Shown: positions 37,401 to 49,400 of the stretch, one piece after another | Numbering within the stretch: the first letter of the stretch is position 1 | How the letters are laid out: each line of letters opens with the position of its first letter | The notes under the pieces: model-generated | What the model saw: the letters and a program-made list of their open reading frames with translations, nothing else | Databases searched by the model: none | What the model was told of the DNA's origin: nothing | Made by a program: the position numbers and the translations under genes | NCBI RefSeq assembly: GCF_028858725.1 | Contig: NC_084760.1 | Span: forward strand, 8,816,867-8,880,866 | DNA: 64,000 bases | Source: Colius striatus | Taxonomy: Eukaryota > Chordata > Aves > Coliiformes > Coliidae | Direction: 5' to 3'

Positions 37401-40400
37401 CCCAATACAATACACTTTTCAAAATGTTTTGTTCTTTCAAGCAAGGCATCAGAGAGCTCTGAAGCTCTCACAGAAAGCTCCAGCTTCTCTGTGTTAGCAA
37501 TTAGGAGCCGCAGGCTTAAAGAGCCTGCCCCTGACTTCCAGGGTACAGCAAGGTTGCAATGATGATGCACATTGGGGTGCAGGTTCTCACCAGACCCAGG
37601 AAGCCCTCCAGTTTGTCCCCCCTATGTCTGGTGCTCCTGGCATCCTGACCACCAGCCACAGGGAGTCTGAGATTTTGCCTCACCTGACAGGGTCTCAAAT
37701 CCTTCTCCTTGAGGAGAAAGCTTGTGAAGGTGGCTAGAGAGTCCCTGAGGAGCTTTGGGACTTAAAAGCAAAAGGGAGGATCTTAACCTTAAGGGTTTTA
37801 AAGTTAAAAAAACCCTCAAACCAACAAATCTGCTCATTTTTAAAGCAAACATTATGATTTTGAACAACTTCCACAGCTTTTTGAATACTGTCCCTGCTCC
37901 TCGTTTGACATTGTGCTGCTACACCCAGCACCGTGGGAAAAGCACTGTATGGCCTCAGGTGGAAAACAAACATTCAGGGTCAATTTTGGCTGTTTGGAAA
38001 ACAATGATGGGGAGGAATTTATGTAGTCAGAATCAATTCTTTTTAACTTGTGCAGCTTTACAGAAAAAGACCATGGTGCTTTGCAAGATCATTACTTGCT
38101 GTTTAAGTGGAGAGACAGCTCTGACAGAGACAATCACTCTGTACTAAACTCAGGGTTGAGGAGTTGGATATAAAAACCTTTCCTTTTTTTCTCCTACTTT
38201 CTGTTTCCAAGACAGTGCTAAAATAACAGGGAATGTTATAAAATTTCATTAGGATGTCACAAAACCAGATTGGTTTTGTCCAATTAATTACAAGAGTTAT
38301 AAACATCAGGGCCATGACCTGATGAACAGAGGTTTTGCAGGATGCATGGGGCAGCTGTTTTATCTGGAGGAAAGATGGGAAGAAGGGAAAAAAGGCCACC
38401 CCAGATCATTACCCAGGACTGGAAATTCATTTGCAAACATAATGAGAGAGTGTCTCTGAGAAGTGGAGTAAAAAAACCACATGTTATATGGTTGGTGCTT
38501 GAAAGGTTTCAGATGGTGCATTGTAAAATATTGTGGTTCCCAGTTTAATAGCCTCAAACTAGTATTAATGAATCTTTCCTAATGAAAGCAGACAATGCTT
38601 GATCTTTTCCACAACAGCAGTAAATGTAACTTTGTGCAAAATTGAGATGTTGAGTTCTTGCTGAAGAACAAATGTCTGTTGATTTGTTGCTGTTTGAAGG
38701 ACACAGTCACACAAAAAGGAGCCATTGTAAAAGGTTTCTCAGAGTCACCTTCTTTAAATCTGAATATGAGGGAAAGGGGGTTAAAGAATGTTATAAATGG
38801 ATGAAATGAAAAATATGAAATCACATGGTCAGTGCCTTTGGGATGTGATACAGAGCACTTCCAATCATTATATTGGCCTCTAGTGCATTGACAGCACAAG
38901 CTGCCACTAACAAATCACATCTACTGAGAAACAGACTGCAGAAACCCCAGCAGTTCAGAATGCTTAGGAAGTATCATGGAGAAAAAAATCAATCCAATAT
39001 CAAATACTTTCAAAAGCATCCAACCCCAAACCCATCTAATCTCTACTCCAGACACAAGGGCAGACTGGTCAGTCTTAGACGCTTCCCTCAGTTTATGGGC
39101 AGTATATTCTGCTGCTGGTATCAAAGATACCATGCTTCCAAACACTTGTGTGTGAGGTTTTCAGGTGTGTGAGGGCTTCCTTTGAAGTAAGGAAAGAGGC
39201 AAACCCAAGTGTGTGTGTGCCTCTGGGGTCTGACTCCAAATACAACAGCGCTCAAAGACGAGGAGCACACTTCAGACCTAAGAGTACAATATGTGGGGAG
39301 AAAGAGAAGAGAACACCATTTTTGTCAACTATCCAGTCAAAAATAATTCAGTGGCTGTGCTGGAGGAAGAGTTCCCACTGCATCACACTCTTCCAGCTGC
39401 CATGGCAAAGGCAGTTGCCAGTGCAGCATGGAGGGCAGTACAGGCAGCAAATGCCTCTTCACTGTTGGCTCCAGCAACACGGCATCATATGGCTGGGAAC
39501 TAAGTGCTCAGCAGCCTTCTCCACCTACTGCTGCCTAGGTATGTCTGCCTTTTTGTTCCTGGAGTGGCTCACAGATACCAAAATGCAACTGGCATTTCAG
39601 AGGTGGATTTGCCACCTGGATGGCTTCTGATTTCCGAACCCAGTAAGTCAGTCTGACCTGAAGGACTAAATAAGCTGTGACCTGTTGTGTCCTCTGTGGC
39701 TCAGGGAGTGGATGTGCCTTCAGGAATGGTGCTTTACAGCTCGTGGTGTGTCTCAGAGAGGAAAAATCACTGCTATGGGTAAGGTGTAGGTTGTGACACA
39801 AGCCTGTCTGTTTCAGGACTTCACCATGACACTTTATTTGAGGCACTACTGGAAAGACGAGAGGCTGTCCTTCCCCAGCACCAACAACCAAAGCATGACC
39901 TTTGATGGCAGGTTGGTGAAGAAGATCTGGGTCCCTGACATGTTCTTTGTCCACTCCAAGCGTTCCTTCATCCATGACACCACCACAGACAACGTCATGC
40001 TGCGAGTCCAGCCAGATGGGAAGGTACTTTATAGCCTCAGGTAAAGCTGCATTCGGTCAATGGGAGCTATTAGTGAAGTGAGAGAAAGAGCATTCTGGTG
40101 GAGTGAGAGAGTAAGCTATTAGTGGAATGAGTGTATTGTGTTTTTACATGGCTTCATACTAAAAAAAAAGATAAAGAAGAATGAATCTGCTGAGTATCCA
40201 CCAACATTTGAGTCCCTGTGCAGGTTCCTTGCGTGCCTGTGGCAAGAAGCCAATCTCTATGCCAACATTGCTGGTTCCACCAGTGTCCCTTCACCTTGTG
40301 TGTGTGATCAGCTCCTGTTCCTGCTGTCAGGAAGCTGTGGCCAAATGTGGCAGCCCTTCTGGGCAGCTTGCTGGAGACCAGTGGGCTGAGAACCCTATGG

Positions 40401-43400
40401 GGCACTGCTGAAGAGGCAAGGCACAGTTTATGGAAGAGGGCAATGTCTGGTAATGAACAGAAGTCCAGGGCACATCTAGTTATCCCCTTCACTATACAGC
40501 AAAGTCTCTGAGCCTAGCAACATGTGCAATGTCTGTTCTTACAGATAATTACAAAGAACTATAAGTTATATGGAGAGCCTAAGCAACAAAACAGATGGAA
40601 TGTCCTTCAGCACATGAAGTGACAAGCTTTAGAGCAAGGGGATATAGCTCCTGGTGACTCACATGCTGGAGCAGCTCAGACACTTGACTTGGGCTCTTCC
40701 TGCTTTTTGCTCACATTTCATGTAAAGTGCATGAAAGCTCCTTAAAGGGGACATTTTGGGTTGTGGTAGTTTGAGCCCTCTGGTTTGAGGGGTGATTCCC
40801 ACCCTGGCTTTCTTCCTCGTTTTCCAACTGGTCAATCAGCTTTGAGAGGAACATTGCAGACACAAGTCTGGACATTATTAAACCAGGACTTTTTCCTTTC
40901 TAGTGAGCAACACTTTCACACTCAGAGATGTTATGTGAGGAGCATCTGTCAGCCTCCAAAAGAAACTAAAATCAGCTCTTCTGTTTTTCTTGGCTGCAGC
41001 TCCATCCAGTGAGAAAACAAGTACTGCCAAATGACCCATAAAAACCTGTTAGAGAGGAAATTGCTGAACAATACTCTGATGCAAGAGTGTCAGCACCACC
41101 TCCACACCAATCAGTAGCAACATACATGATAAAGAAAACATCAGATAACAGATAATGTACTCTGAAAGACAAAAAAGAGGGAAAATCTGACTGATAGGAG
41201 GTCAGTATTAGCAAGATACATAGATTTAACCAATGATAAGGCTGTAGAAGCTTTGATTGGGGAGGGTTTTTAAAGAGTCTTTAAGGGAATATTAGACAGA
41301 GACCTTAGGAGTGGCAGAGGTAGAGGTGAGCCTGTCGTGAGATGAGAATCAACATCTCAGCCTGCAGAGGTGTTTTGTGGTTTTATGAAAGAAAGGCAAG
41401 TTCCTTGTTCCAAAAAGCTACAATTCAGGAACAAATTCTGTCAGTAAGCCTTTCATTTGCTGTTTGTTCCTTTCTTTCCCTCTCTCTGAGACAGGAAAAG
41501 TAACCAATCTCCACTGCAGTTTTGTAATGCTGATAGTTGAATATATATAAAGTGCCTTCATGTGGGGCATCAATTTGTCAAGAATCTTCTTGTTCTCTGC
41601 TATTTTTATCTTACTGTTCATTGGAATTCAGGGCCTGAACAGTGTCTACCTTCCTGTCATTAAAGCTGAGACAACTCAGATCCTGCAACACACACTCTTG
41701 GGCTTAAACAATTGTCCTGTACAAGGCAATGGTGAATGTTTTGAATAGCAAATGGACACAGTTTCATCATTTTATTCAGTGTCAATTAGGGGTTGGAGTG
41801 CTTTTGGATGCCAGGGGAATATGAACACTGGGGAAATATGAATGATGCAGGTCTCCTGTGAAGAGCAAATGGCTCAATGCTGCCTGTCTGCCTTTGCTGA
41901 ATGCCTGTGGAATATATTTTTCCTTGGTGTCTGCCTTCTTAAAGTTCATTGCCAGACTTTGTCTCCTCTTGTCTTGGAAACCACTGTAGACCTCACTGGC
42001 ACCTAAATAACAAATCTGAGCCAAGCACTTTTACTCAAATTGTAAATCCAGGTAGATGGGAAAGTAACAGCAGTGAGAACTCGCACATGCAGAAGGATTC
42101 GTAATGTAAGGGACTGTGTTGTGCTTTTATCACATGGACAGATCACAGAATCATAGAACCATAGAGTGGTAGGGGTGGGAAGGGACCTTTAGAGCTCATC
42201 TGGTCCAACCCCCCTGCAGAAGCAGGGTCACCTAGATCAGGGCACACAAGAAATGTCCAGGTGGGTCCTGAAGACCTCCAAGGAAGGAGCCTCCACACCC
42301 ATCCTGGGCAGCCTGTGCCAGGGCTCCCTCACTGAAACACTGAAAGAGTTTTTCCTTATGTTTAAACTGACTTTTTGTGTTCCAGCTTCATCCCATTACC
42401 TCTTTCCTGTTTCTAGATACAACAGAAAAAAGTGCTGCCCCAACCTCCTCACTCCCACCCTTTAGATGTTTGTAAATGTTAATAAGATCTCCCCTCAGTC
42501 TCCTCTTCTCCAGACTAAACAGCCCCAGTTCCCGCAGCCTTTCCTCATCAGGAAGATGCTCCAGTGCCCTGATCATCTTAGTGGCCCTGTGCTGGCCTCT
42601 CTCCAGCAGTTCCCTGTCCCTCTTGAGCTGGGAAGCCCAGGGCTGGACACAAGACTCCAGATGTCTGTCTACCATTAGCCCTGTTAATTCATTAATTCTT
42701 TTCCCATTATGATTTACACTTCTATTTGCATTTCCTTGCCTAGAGTTCAAGCCAGTAGAGTTTGCACTGGATGCTCCCAGTTCAAACACAAAATGATGTA
42801 ATTAAAACAGAGATAATCAGGCCAGAGCCTTTGACTGATGGGGCAGAGCACACTGGTGGTCTCTGCTGCAAGTCCAGCCCTAGCTCGAGGCACTGCCTTT
42901 GCCCTCCAGTGGCTGATACTCATGTGGTGTGCTCACCAGGTTCTCACTGAGCAGCTGGAAGTGCACAGAACACTACCTGCATCCCTCATGGCACTAGGAT
43001 GGCTTTGTTACATGTGGATTATTTTGTCATACAAAGCACAGATCTCTGCAGAGAGATGTTTGCTGAAACTCAAAGAGGACAAAGTGCCCCCTTTGCCCTT
43101 TCCCATTTTCTGCTCCAGTATTTTTGGAGGTCCCTTCCAACCCCTACCATTCTATGGCTCTGATTTTTGTCATCCAGTAGCAATTTGTAATGGCCTCACT
43201 TTCTAGAGCTTGCTGAGAGGAAGAAATGGCTTTAACTAAAATGGAATGGCTTTAGCTGTATTTATTTTCAGTGGACTGTAACTGGTCAGATAGTTATTCA
43301 GTAAAAACCCCAAACTCCCAGCTTTACCATTGCTCAGTCACACCAGAAGGCAAGTTTCTAATGGAATGGTTTTGTTTACCCCTAGAGTTACGGTAACAGC

Positions 43401-46400
43401 CATGTGCAACATGGATTTCAGTCGCTTTCCCCTGGACACACAGACGTGTTCCCTGGAGATTGAAAGCTGTAAGTAAAACAGAGGTCTAAGGGAGCTGAGG
43501 GCTGCACCCCATGGGCACCCAAACTGTATTTCATTATATCAGCAATTGTAGCCATAATTAAACTGCTGCTAAATTGATGGGAGCTCTGACTAAAGTCATC
43601 GGACTGCAACACTCCCTGTGCATACTTTTTCACTAGAATAAGGTGGTGTTTGCATTTAAAAACCATCTGTGGGTACTGTTTTCTCCTCACTGCAAGCCAG
43701 TGAGGCTGACCTGCTGCCACCCCATCCCCAGAGGACCTGGGCCACTTGGCTGCAGGTCAGCAGTCTCCAGCAGCACTTGCCTGCCCAGGTGCCCTCAAAC
43801 ATATCGACAACCTGTGCTCTTCATGTGCACCATCTGCTCATCCATGCAGGATGAAACCATGGTGGGGCACTGATATTAATCATGTTCCTCTGAAGTTCCT
43901 TACACCTGTTTGAGATAAACCCAACTTATACCCACATAGAGCTTCTTTGTTCCACACGTGACACACACAGGTTGGCCAGACTTTATACAGCTGTGTTTTC
44001 AACTATCAGGTTTTTAGGAAGTCTTTTTTTCCTCTCCCTCTTGAGCCCACAATAAAACATTATAACTTTATTTCTGGTTTAATGCATTTATGTGGGATTT
44101 TTTTTCCTCCCTGTCTGCAAAGAGCTGCCACTAGACTCATCTGAAAGAATGAACATTCCTATATTTGCACATGTATTTAAAAGACCCCAAAAGCTGTAAT
44201 GTTTATGTGTGCATCACAAGGCAGAAAGTTTACCCAAGTTTTCCCTCTTGCATGCCTCAGACCGTTGATGTTGTTCCTCCCATTACCCCCAGCAGGCTCT
44301 TTCCTCGTAGTCTCTCTTCCTCTGCTCCTGATTTTAGGGTGTTTATGAGGGATGGTTTGATGTTCTGAGGCAGTGGGTTACCTGACACACATATTATGCA
44401 TCCAAAATTACTGTTAGAGAAAGAGAAGGCTTTACAAAATGCACTGTGCACCAGGCCTGGGGGCTGTGAGGATGAGCCAGTCCACTCCTTGCCACAACAG
44501 TATGGCAGGTGGTGGCATTTGGCCTTTTCATCTGGGACCTCACCAGCAGCCTGGAAGGTGCGTGGGCACAGCTGGGGCTTGTGGGTGTGATAGCAGCCAG
44601 CTCTGTGTGCTGTGCTGAGGTTTGATCTGCTCCCTAGATGCCTACACTGAAGATGACCTCATGCTCTACTGGAAGAACGGGAATGATTCCCTAAAAACAG
44701 ACGAGAGGATATCGCTGTCGCAGTTCCTGATCCAGGAGTTTCACACCACCACGAAGCTCGCCTTTTACAGCAGCACAGGTGGGTAACAGGGTGCCTGCCA
44801 GAGCTGGGGTGCAAACTGTCCTTTTCAACCTTGACCATGAAGAATTGTCCATTGGGAGGTCTCCCTATGGCCCATCAGACCTGCCTCTCTTCCATGCTGA
44901 GGTTCCTCCCCTGTCACAGACTTCCAGCATCTGGAAAGACAGTTGCTCTTCAACCTCACACAAAGCCTTCACATGAATTAAGCTCTCTTAGAGGACAGGT
45001 TATGTTATCAGGATATGGTCCTGAGAGACACTTTGACTTTGACAGTTGGTTCCTGACAGTTCTTTTGTGTAAATTGCAACGCTCTGTGGTCATTAGCTGT
45101 GTTTTGCTGAAAGTGAATGAGGCACTCTTCCTCTTCTCTGGAAGTAGTTGGTGGTTGGTGTGACTTCTCTTCTTCCTCTTCTCTGTTACACAGGGTGGTA
45201 CAATCGCCTCTATATAAACTTCACTTTACGCCGACACATCTTCTTCTTCTTGCTCCAAACCTACTTCCCCGCCACCCTCATGGTCATGTTGTCCTGGGTG
45301 TCCTTCTGGATCGATCGCCGAGCAGTTCCTGCCAGAGTCCCCTTAGGTAAAAGCAATCCTGTAGTCTGCAGACCTAACAGACAGTTGCTGCCACTGCAGC
45401 CTTGACCATCCAGACACAATCCTCTGTGCTCTGCGCTGCCCTTGCATTGCCTTGCGGCACAGAGATCAGCTATGTGTCACCCAGGCAGAGGATGGGCTGT
45501 GGTACAGACTCTCCCTGTGGTGCTGAGCAATTTGCTTTCCCTGCTTGCACCAGTGCCAGCTGTGTGCAGTGCAAATCAGAGAGCAAACGCATGCAGCCAG
45601 TCTCTGGAGCCTTCAGAGACTTCAGTGAGTGAAAAGGTGAAAATCAGCATTAGGAACCCTGATAAAATTCCAGCTGATTGAGTTTTGCTAGAGGAGGGAG
45701 GGTTGAGGTAACACAGCTGAGCTGCACTGTTCAACTTGTTAAATGAGCTTACAGTGCAATGTGAGGGATTGAGTTTCCCTTCTGCAGCATCATTCACATA
45801 GGCAAAGCCACACATCAGAGGAAGCACCACGGAAGCAGAACTACAAAGCAGACATAAATCTTCCTCTAAAGCAGACACTTTACCCTTAGCAAAATGCTCT
45901 TTGTGTTTTGGCAGACTTTGAGCCCAAACTTGCTTCTGCTTGTTCCAGGCAACACTTCTAAGGGTTTTATTTATTGTTAAAACCATATTCCTCAGTGGAG
46001 ACGATGTGGAGGCATAACAGAGATGGCAATGGACCAGTTATGCATGTCAGTGTTTAGGAACAGCATCCACTGCCTTGAGACACTACTTAAAGGAGCATCA
46101 GGGTTTGGGCCATGGCTTTTCAGACATAGGCACTGCCTTTAGCTGTACTTTTTAGTACCTAAGTGCTCCTGTGAATTCAGTCCTTTGTGCTCGCATCATT
46201 TCAACTTTCAAAGAGATTGTGAATGTGACAGAATTAGCCTCTGAAATAAGAGGGCCACAGAGAGCCTCCCTCAGAGACAGGATAACACCAAACTACAGGG
46301 TGCTCCTGCCCTTGCTCACCTGCTCATTGTGCTCACCCCGGTGTAACGTGGGGCAGCATTGCCCTATGGGGCCTCACTAGCCTTTGCTCTTCATCATGGA

Positions 46401-49400
46401 AGGCACAGACCACATTGAGACCTGGCTTGTTCTTCTGTGACTTCCCACAATGCAGAACTTCCCAGGAGCAGAGAGAAAACAGGTGGAAGAAGCACCAGTA
46501 GGTTGGCTTCACTTGTGCCCATTCTGTGGAGGGGTTGAACTAGAAGCTGAGGTACTCTGAAGCATGGTCATAGAATATCTTGAGTTGGAAGGGACCCAGG
46601 AGGATCATTGAGTCCAACTCACAGAATCACGGAGTGGCAGGGGTTGGAAGGGACCTTTAGAGGTCATTTATTCCATCCTCTCTGCTCAAGCAGGTCCACC
46701 TACATCAGGTCACACAGGAATGTGTCCAGGTGAGTTTGTTATCCTCCAGAGAAGGAGCCTCCACATCCTCCCTGGGCAGCCTGGGCCAGGGCTCACTCAT
46801 CAAATGTCACCAAACTCAATGTACTTGTACCCCTCCAGGATCTGCCCTGAGCCTGGAGATGGGGTGCAGCCAGCACAGGATCAAAGCACTGCTGGCTGGC
46901 CATGGGGTGAGAGGCTGGTGCTGTGGCAAGGAGCAAGGCTAGCAATACCCTGAGCCCACAGCCAAAGCTGTTTTCACCAAAGACAGGAGGACCTCAGTAG
47001 AAACCAGGGTTGCCTGGATCTGCCTCAGGCAGTGAAACCCATCACCCATTTCCCTCGTGGCCAAGAAGGCCAATGGCAGCCTGGGATGCATCAAGAGTGT
47101 GGGCAGCAGGTCAAGGGAGGTTCTCCTCCCCCTCTGCTCTGCCCTGCTGAGGCCTCATCTGGAGTCCTGTGTCCAGTTCTGGGCTCCTCAGCTCAAGAGG
47201 GACAGGGAACTGCTGGAGAGATGATCAGGGGACTGGAGCATCTTCCCGATGAGGAAAGGCTGTGGGAACTGGGGCTGTTTAGTCTGGAGGAGACTGCGGG
47301 GGGGAAATCTCATTAGTACTTAGAAGACACTCCTTTTTTCCATTGTATCTAGCAAGGACAAGGGATAATGGGATGAAGCTGGAACACAAAAAGTTCCATT
47401 TAAACATAAGAAAAAACTATTTCACTGTGAGGTGAGGGAGCCCTGGCACAGGCTGCCCAGGGAGGGTGTGGAGGCTCCTTCCTTGGAGGTCTTCAAGACC
47501 CACCTGGACATGTTCCTATGTGACCTGATCTAGGTGAACCTGCTTCTGCAGGAGAGTTGGACTAGGTGATCTCTAAAGGTCCCTTCCAACCCCTACCATT
47601 CTGTGATATATGAAAACAGTACGGCAAAGGAAATTCAGATGTCAGGAAATTGTCATGAGTGCTGTATTTGTGATGAAGAGTCTGGTTTGGAAGTGTCTTA
47701 CAATGTCTCTGCTGGTGTATTCCCAGGGATAACCACGGTGCTGACCATGTCCACGATCATCACTGGGGTGAACGCCTCCATGCCTCGTGTTTCCTACATC
47801 AAAGCAGTGGACATTTACCTGTGGGTCAGTTTTGTGTTTGTCTTCCTCTCGGTGCTGGAGTATGCAGCAGTGAATTACCTGACCACGGTGCAAGAGAGGA
47901 AGGAGAGGAAATTGAGAGACAAGGTGAGGTTCTCTATCACCAGTGCAGCTTTGTGCCCCTGGGAAAAGGTATGGCCAATGTCTGGAAATGATCAAAAGTG
48001 TGCAATGATAGCTTGCTGCTCTCAGCTGCCTGGGGAGAGTGCAGTGTGTGCAAAAAGACACCAGCAGTGATGCATCTGAGGTCATAAAGCTCTGCTACAG
48101 ACAACCCACACCCAAGCTCACTGCTCTGTCTTCATTCATAACTCCTGCTACACGTGGTGCTTCACCACCTGTATAAATGAGAGAGGTTTTAGAGGTTTTC
48201 CTTTAAGTATTTTTTTCTGCTGAAGATCCAGACCTGTGGATAGCACCAGGTGGATGCTGTGTTTTGGGTGTCAGATCAAGGCATGTATCCCCCACCTTTC
48301 TCCAGGCACAGTCTAAACTTACACAGTGGTCCAAGTTTCCTCCTTCTGCCTTCTTGGTATTAAACTCTAACCTCTCAAAACTGCAGCCTAAGCTCTTCTC
48401 TTCAAATGAGATGAGCCTCAATATATTCCTCCCTGTGGTTTCCTTCTGCTGCTGCCTTTGATTTTCTCAGCTTCAAAGTACAAGTCCAATCTTTATTTAC
48501 ACCCTGATAGCTGTACTTAAGCCAAATGAGCTTAAACACACCATAAATATAAACTTAAAAACTACTTTCCTGTGAGGTGAGGGAGCCCTGGCACAGGCTG
48601 CCCAGGGAGGGTGTGGAGGCTCCTTCTCTGGAGGTTTACAAACCACCCTGGACACATTCCTGTGAGACCTGATCTAGGTGGATCTGCTTTAGCAGGGGAG
48701 TTGGACTAGATGATCTCTAGAAGCCCCTTACAACTCTTTCCACTCTGTGTTTCTGTGAGTTTTTGCTAGACAGCCCTGCTCTCCCCCTGACTGTGCTGTG
48801 TCTTGCAGACATAAAAATGGAGAAGGAAAAAGCTGCTGCCTGGCTCCATCCTCTCACTGTACTTTTTGTGTCCCAGCAGCCTGAATTCCCCAGGCTTGTC
48901 CCTTCCTCTGCTTTTGTAAGGAGGAAAGGGATGTCTGTTTGAACACAGCTCCCCAGCTCAAGAGGGACAGGGAACTGCTGGAGAGTCCAGCACAGGGCCA
49001 CCAAGATGATGAGGGGAATGGAACATCTTCCTTATGAGGAAAGGCTGCAGGAACTGGGGCTGTTTAGTCTGGAGAAGAGGAGGCTGAGGGGGGATCTCAT
49101 TAGTACTTACAATATTTGGAAGGTGCATGTCAGGGGTTGGGGTAACACTTTTTTCTGTCATCTCAGCTGACAGGACAAGCGGTGATGGACCAAAGCTGGA
49201 ACACAAAAAGTTCCATTTAAACATAAGGAAAAGCTATGTCAGTGTTTCAGTGAGGGAGCCCTGGCACAGGCTGCCCAGGGAGGGTGTGGAGGCTCCTTCC
49301 TTGGGGACCTTCAAGAGGCGCCTGGACACGTTCCTGTGTGACCTGATGTAGGTGGATCTGCTTTAGCAGGGGGGTTGGACTGGATGATCTCTAAAGGTCC

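Larger units (their letters stand above)
40041..43385 (+). other. GABRR1 intron 5
   Basis: Phase 2 intron of 3.3 kb with CR1 copies at 42,141-42,663 and 43,127-43,158. Confidence 0.88.
45347..47726 (+). other. GABRR1 intron 8
   Basis: Phase 1 intron of 2.4 kb with three CR1 pieces in its second half. Confidence 0.88.

Noticed and set aside
39148-39630. 160-codon open frame on +
   Set aside because: It lies in GABRR1 intron 4, has no recognisable domain, and overlaps other open frames. Its composition is like the surrounding intron.
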